DNA of 64,000 bases from assembly GCA_038501195.1 (NCBI GenBank), contig JBBPUQ010000010.1, forward strand, positions 3,098,001-3,162,000, given 5' to 3'. The position numbers and the translations under genes were made by a program. This stretch comes from Nemania diffusa. Taxonomy: Eukaryota; Ascomycota; Sordariomycetes; Xylariales; Xylariaceae. Of this stretch, positions 60,245-64,000 are shown piece by piece. The notes under the pieces were generated by a model. The model did no database searches. It was not told where the DNA came from and saw only the letters and a program-made list of their open reading frames with translations. Position 1 is the stretch's first letter. The number at the start of each line of letters is the position of its first letter.

Positions 60245-61785
60245 GTGAAAACCTGCGATGTCCGGCATAATGAGAAACGTTGCCACGATAAGAAGAAGGA
60301 CGATGAAGTCGGATCTCCTTCCACCCACCGTCTAAATATTTGACGCCACCGTCCGATCATCCGGTCCCCATACAGCATAGTCTTGGCTTCCGGCCTCCTC
60401 AAGTGCGCATTGGCCATGATCACCCTGCGGTCGAGGTCCGGATTTGTGGGCACCTATGACCATTTCGACAGCTTAAGTAGTAAACATGCAGCGAACAAGG
60501 GTCTCGAATGGGCATTGGATCGCCGGCTACCGGATGATTCGCGAACAGCGCGAATTCGGCACGCTCAAAACCTCTAAACGCAGATTTCGCGACGCCGACT
60601 TCCCCGTCACGCCTAACTTGCACACCAGATCTGAAGAGCGTTTCCTGGTTCGCTGGTATCGGAATAGAGCCCGCCAACAAGTACATATGTAGTCGAACGG
60701 ATGATAGGTATATGATATTCCTAGTGAACCGATTCTGGTAGGGTGGATACAGAATGGTGGAATAGCGCTCATATCTGTCTACTGGGTATAATCGTGTATC
60801 TTTGATTCGTATTTCCGGAAACAGCGGATTGGTCATCAACCACTAACCGCGTCACTATCCATTTTTCAACCGGCATCGTGTAAAAGAATACCTAGGTTAG
60901 GTTAACCATCATGCACCGTCGATAAGCGGTATTTGGACCTCGGGCAGAGCACCCACGGGTAGTTCCAGGGGCAAGACAGGGGAGTAACGCCTATTGAGCA
61001 GGGTTAAGGGCTAGTATACCGTTAACATAAACGGGCGCACCTATTGGGTAGATTGGATAGTAAGCCATTAATAACATGAATTTGAGGTCAGGCAAGACTA
61101 CGCGAATCGGCCATCGAGTATCTACAGTAGGTGGTAGGCACCTAGGTTAGGTGGGTAGCATTTATATTCGCGCATAGATAAGTCTATCCGGATTGATTAG
61201 TCAATTTAGATATTATTAGATATATATATGATATATCAAACAGAACGCAGTCCATACTCCAGAGATGCATGTGAGGTGGCGGGCGAGGAGGTATTTGTCG
61301 ATATATAACTAACTACCTTAATACCTAGCCATTTGGGGTGTAGTAATCCCTGTACGCCCATTGTCCACTTACCTATACGTAGATAAATAGTATGTAGTCT
61401 CGCTGCACGCACTTCACGTCAATCTCACGATTGAGTTAAGTAGAATATCTAGAAATTAGGTGTGAATGGTCTATCTCCACCTTTAGGGTTTAGAGAGCCT
61501 CACGAGAGAGTACGTGTGAATATGCTTGAAATCGCTTGTTTACCTGATACGGAAACTAATGGGCTAACTAGTGCTTACTGGGCAACGGCTTGTTTCAAGT
61601 TTGCGCATAGCTTAGGTAGGCATACCACCCTCATCTAGGTACTGTATACTCAAAGTAACCTCATCCCCAGCTTTTTCTAGTGAGAGATTACTTGAGGCTA
61701 AGCTGGCGATAAGGTGAGGATCCCTTTCTACCCTTCCTACTACAAGACTATTACCCCTATAGATATTATCGGTAATGCCAATCGA
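60245..61785. other. Gene-free intergenic stretch
   Basis: About 1.5 kb. ORFs of 60-139 codons near 60.4-60.8 kb have no domain. The rest is AT-rich with TAGGTAGG-type motifs. Confidence 0.5.
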
Positions 61786-63681
61786 TCAGGTGGTGCCGGT
61801 CTTGAAAAAGGTAGCCCCAAATTCCTGGATGTGATCAGAGCTGGACCATCCGTACACGTACTTGAGTCTGAAGGTATCGGGGTCATTGGACGGACCGTTC
61901 TCGAGGTGCCCGATGTGGAAATTGTCCGCCTTCCCTGGGTCACCGGGCCCTCCCTGCGCACCACCGGCGATCTTCTTATCAGAACTGACCCAGAATCTAA
62001 GCGAATCCATGTAATCGCCAATGTACCCGGATACATAAACGATAGACTCGCCCTCGCCAACCTCGAGGACCCTCTCCGACCCCCCGTAGCCCCCGCGGTG
62101 GCCGCTGCTCTTGCCTCCGTACCAGATCTCGAAGCCGTCCACGGTGTCCCAGGCATTGATCACAATTTTGGTGATGGGTCCGTTCTTCTCCGCAAACTCG
62201 CGATCGTTGAAATGGGCCATGTTGCCAGAATAGCCTATGCCTATGGTATCGGTAGTGACCGTCATCACCTCGCGGCTGACGGGCGTGTACTTGCCCGCGT
62301 TATTAACACCGAACTGGTCCCATAGCAGAGAGGGGGCTAGGAGGTCATCGATCTGCTGACGGTAGACGGCGTCAGCATAGTCGCGCAGGTCTTGGTAGAT
62401 CCTCTCAGACATCACATCCGGATCGAAGCGCAAGTCTCCACCGTAGCCGTTGTCCCAGTTCAGTTTAATAGTCCACACGAACTTTCGCTCTGCGTCACCA
62501 ACAGAGCGTGATTTGGCATGACCTGCTGGGCCTGCGCCATCGTCATTCCAAGGTTCCTTGTAGATTCTCTCGTTTAGTCGCCATTCTAGGCACCTAGCCT
62601 TAATCCTCTTGGCAGCGGCGATATATTGCTGAATCGTCTGCTCTAGTTCCTTGCGGTTTGCTTCCTTCTGCTTGCCCGGATTGTTAGGGTATATTTTGTC
62701 CCACAGAAAGTATTGCTGGCGCACGAAGGTGAGGTGAAGAGTAGCCATTGGTACGAAGTACTGGAGAGTCTCCCATGGGGTTTCGTTGTCGAGGTAGTCC
62801 CGCTTCGTTAGAGTGAACCAGTCGAGGATAAAGTTGAACTTCTGGCCCTTCTGGTCGATGCCGTAGGGCAGCTCATCATATTTTCTGATCAGCTCGTACA
62901 GCGACTGACTCTTTCGCGCTAGCTCTTTGACTTTGTCCTTTGCAATGAGACCCAAGACAATCTTTTCGACCCCCTTGCTGATCTGATCCCACCGGAGCTG
63001 AGGCTTGTCTTTATCTGGCCACAAGAACCCGACCAGGCCGCTGAGGATAGAACCCGCTTCGGGTACTAGACCAAGGCCCTCTGACACAATGGCTTTGAAG
63101 ATGCCATTGTAATCTAGAGTGTCTAGCCACTCTGCAGGTGTCTGTTGGTGTGCTGGGAACTTTTTTCGCACGGGTATTACAATATTCGGCTTCAGATTGC
63201 TGGCGGATTTACTTGACCAAGCCTCCTCGCCATCCCTAGTCAGCACACGAGCATTACCATCGTCCTCGACAACAAGGTATGCACCCTCGTTTCCTCCGAT
63301 ACCAGCTGTCCAAGTGCTTTTCCCACCACTAATGAGGCATAGATATCCATCTTTCTGCATAAGTAGCTGCTCTCCCCGAGCTGAATTAGGGGGTGACCAC
63401 AGAGCATTTGAGGAGTGTTTGAAAGTCTGGCTGAGGCTCAAGGTCTTCGTCACTCCAAGTGAGAGCACGCAGTCTCCATGCGACGATACCACGCTTTTTC
63501 GCACACCGATAGCGTTGATAGCCGAGATACTAGAGCCTGGTTCGAGGTGATTAGGTCGTCCCTTGGATAGAATATCCCTGATCTCGGAGGGCGAGCCCGC
63601 AGTGCTAGTAACTTGGAGTTGATCAGAACAATAACTTCAGACTCTCATCCTTCTAGGAAGTAAACACTCACGGGAATCCAT
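61786..63681 (-). CDS. Cry-type (Endotoxin_N-like) pore-forming toxin homologue with two lectin modules
   Basis: A 611-aa two-exon model: exon 1 63681-63672 (10 nt) and exon 2 63611-61786, with phase conserved. An alternative splice pair gives 610 aa. The layout is a bulb-type (mannose-binding) lectin-like module at about residues 30-140, then a helical region at about 155-330 resembling domain I of insecticidal delta-endotoxins (glycine-rich amphipathic helices followed by a LHL-type helix), a helical linker, and a jacalin-like beta-prism module near 465-560 (GPITKIVI, then GGYGG and SLRFWVSS). There is no signal peptide, as in many intracellular defence toxins. No stop or frameshift is seen. 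Known relatives in this fold act on membranes of animals such as insects or nematodes. The target here is unknown. Confidence 0.75.
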
Positions 63682-64000
63682 AACTAAATGACGACTTCGA
63701 ACTCGTATGATGATTTGTCGACGCTTCTCTTAACTAGAGGTCATCTCAAAACACCAGAAGAGAATAAAAGGACTTGAGGACTAAGACACAACAATAAATA
63801 GGACTGTCAAGTTCGCTCTAAGCCGGATATTTATAATACCTCTAAAGGGTGTCGAAGTAGGTGCACTGCGTAGAAGTCGAGACTATTCGTCATGACGCAT
63901 ACTTAGATCCCCGAGTTTCTTCATGGAATTAATAGCGTCAGTCCAAATAATACCCAAGTAAGTGAGAAGATACTAGACAGAGAAATTACCCAATTACAAA
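63682..64000. promoter_or_regulatory. Upstream region of the toxin-like gene
   Basis: 319 bp to the window end. A/T-rich, no gene seen. The gene's promoter is partly outside the window. Confidence 0.4.

Overview
The window is nuclear DNA from a filamentous ascomycete (Pezizomycotina). Genes carry short introns (about 45-190 nt) with GT-AG borders and CTNAC-type branch sites. The families present are fungal: a HET protein, a Zn2Cys6 regulator, a cutinase, a KlpA/Kar3 kinesin, a DUF2855 protein, Clr5 proteins and a cytochrome P450. A plant-associated Sordariomycete is my best guess, but this is inference from gene content only. I rebuilt exon structures by hand from splice signals and checked that reading phases add up. 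Domain names come from motif recognition, not database searches.

Region 1 (1-31 kb) is mostly ordinary gene-rich DNA. It holds the 3' part of an ABCB multidrug transporter, a membrane-anchored HET protein, a small conserved protein, an AAAP amino-acid permease with a GC-AG intron, mitochondrial dihydroxy-acid dehydratase (ILV3) and a LOA1/VPS66-like acyltransferase. These are followed by a kinesin-14, a DUF2855 protein, two small secreted proteins, an orphan gene next to a MITE-like element, an AIM6-like phosphodiesterase and a cutinase.

Region 2 (31-42 kb) is gene-poor. Its only clear gene is a Zn2Cys6 regulator resembling the COL-26/BglR sugar regulators, with about 6.4 kb upstream that contains no recognisable gene.

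Region 3 (42-54 kb) looks like an accessory island. A 1.6-kb segment carrying a Clr5-domain gene is present twice in the same orientation. One copy is broken, with an in-frame stop where the other copy has a Gln codon plus a frameshift; the other copy is intact. Between them lie a decayed PD-(D/E)XK-like gene, an orphan three-exon gene and a 189-bp element made of nested inverted repeats. A 30-bp minisatellite follows downstream.

Region 4 (54-64 kb) carries a GPI-anchor-type surface protein with a predicted 14-nt microexon, a thioredoxin with a CPPC active site and a cytochrome P450. The last gene is the most striking: a Cry-type (Endotoxin_N-like) pore-forming toxin homologue with a bulb-type lectin module in front and a jacalin-like lectin module behind. 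I see no biosynthetic cluster and no CRISPR. By eye I found no convincing tRNA or rRNA gene.
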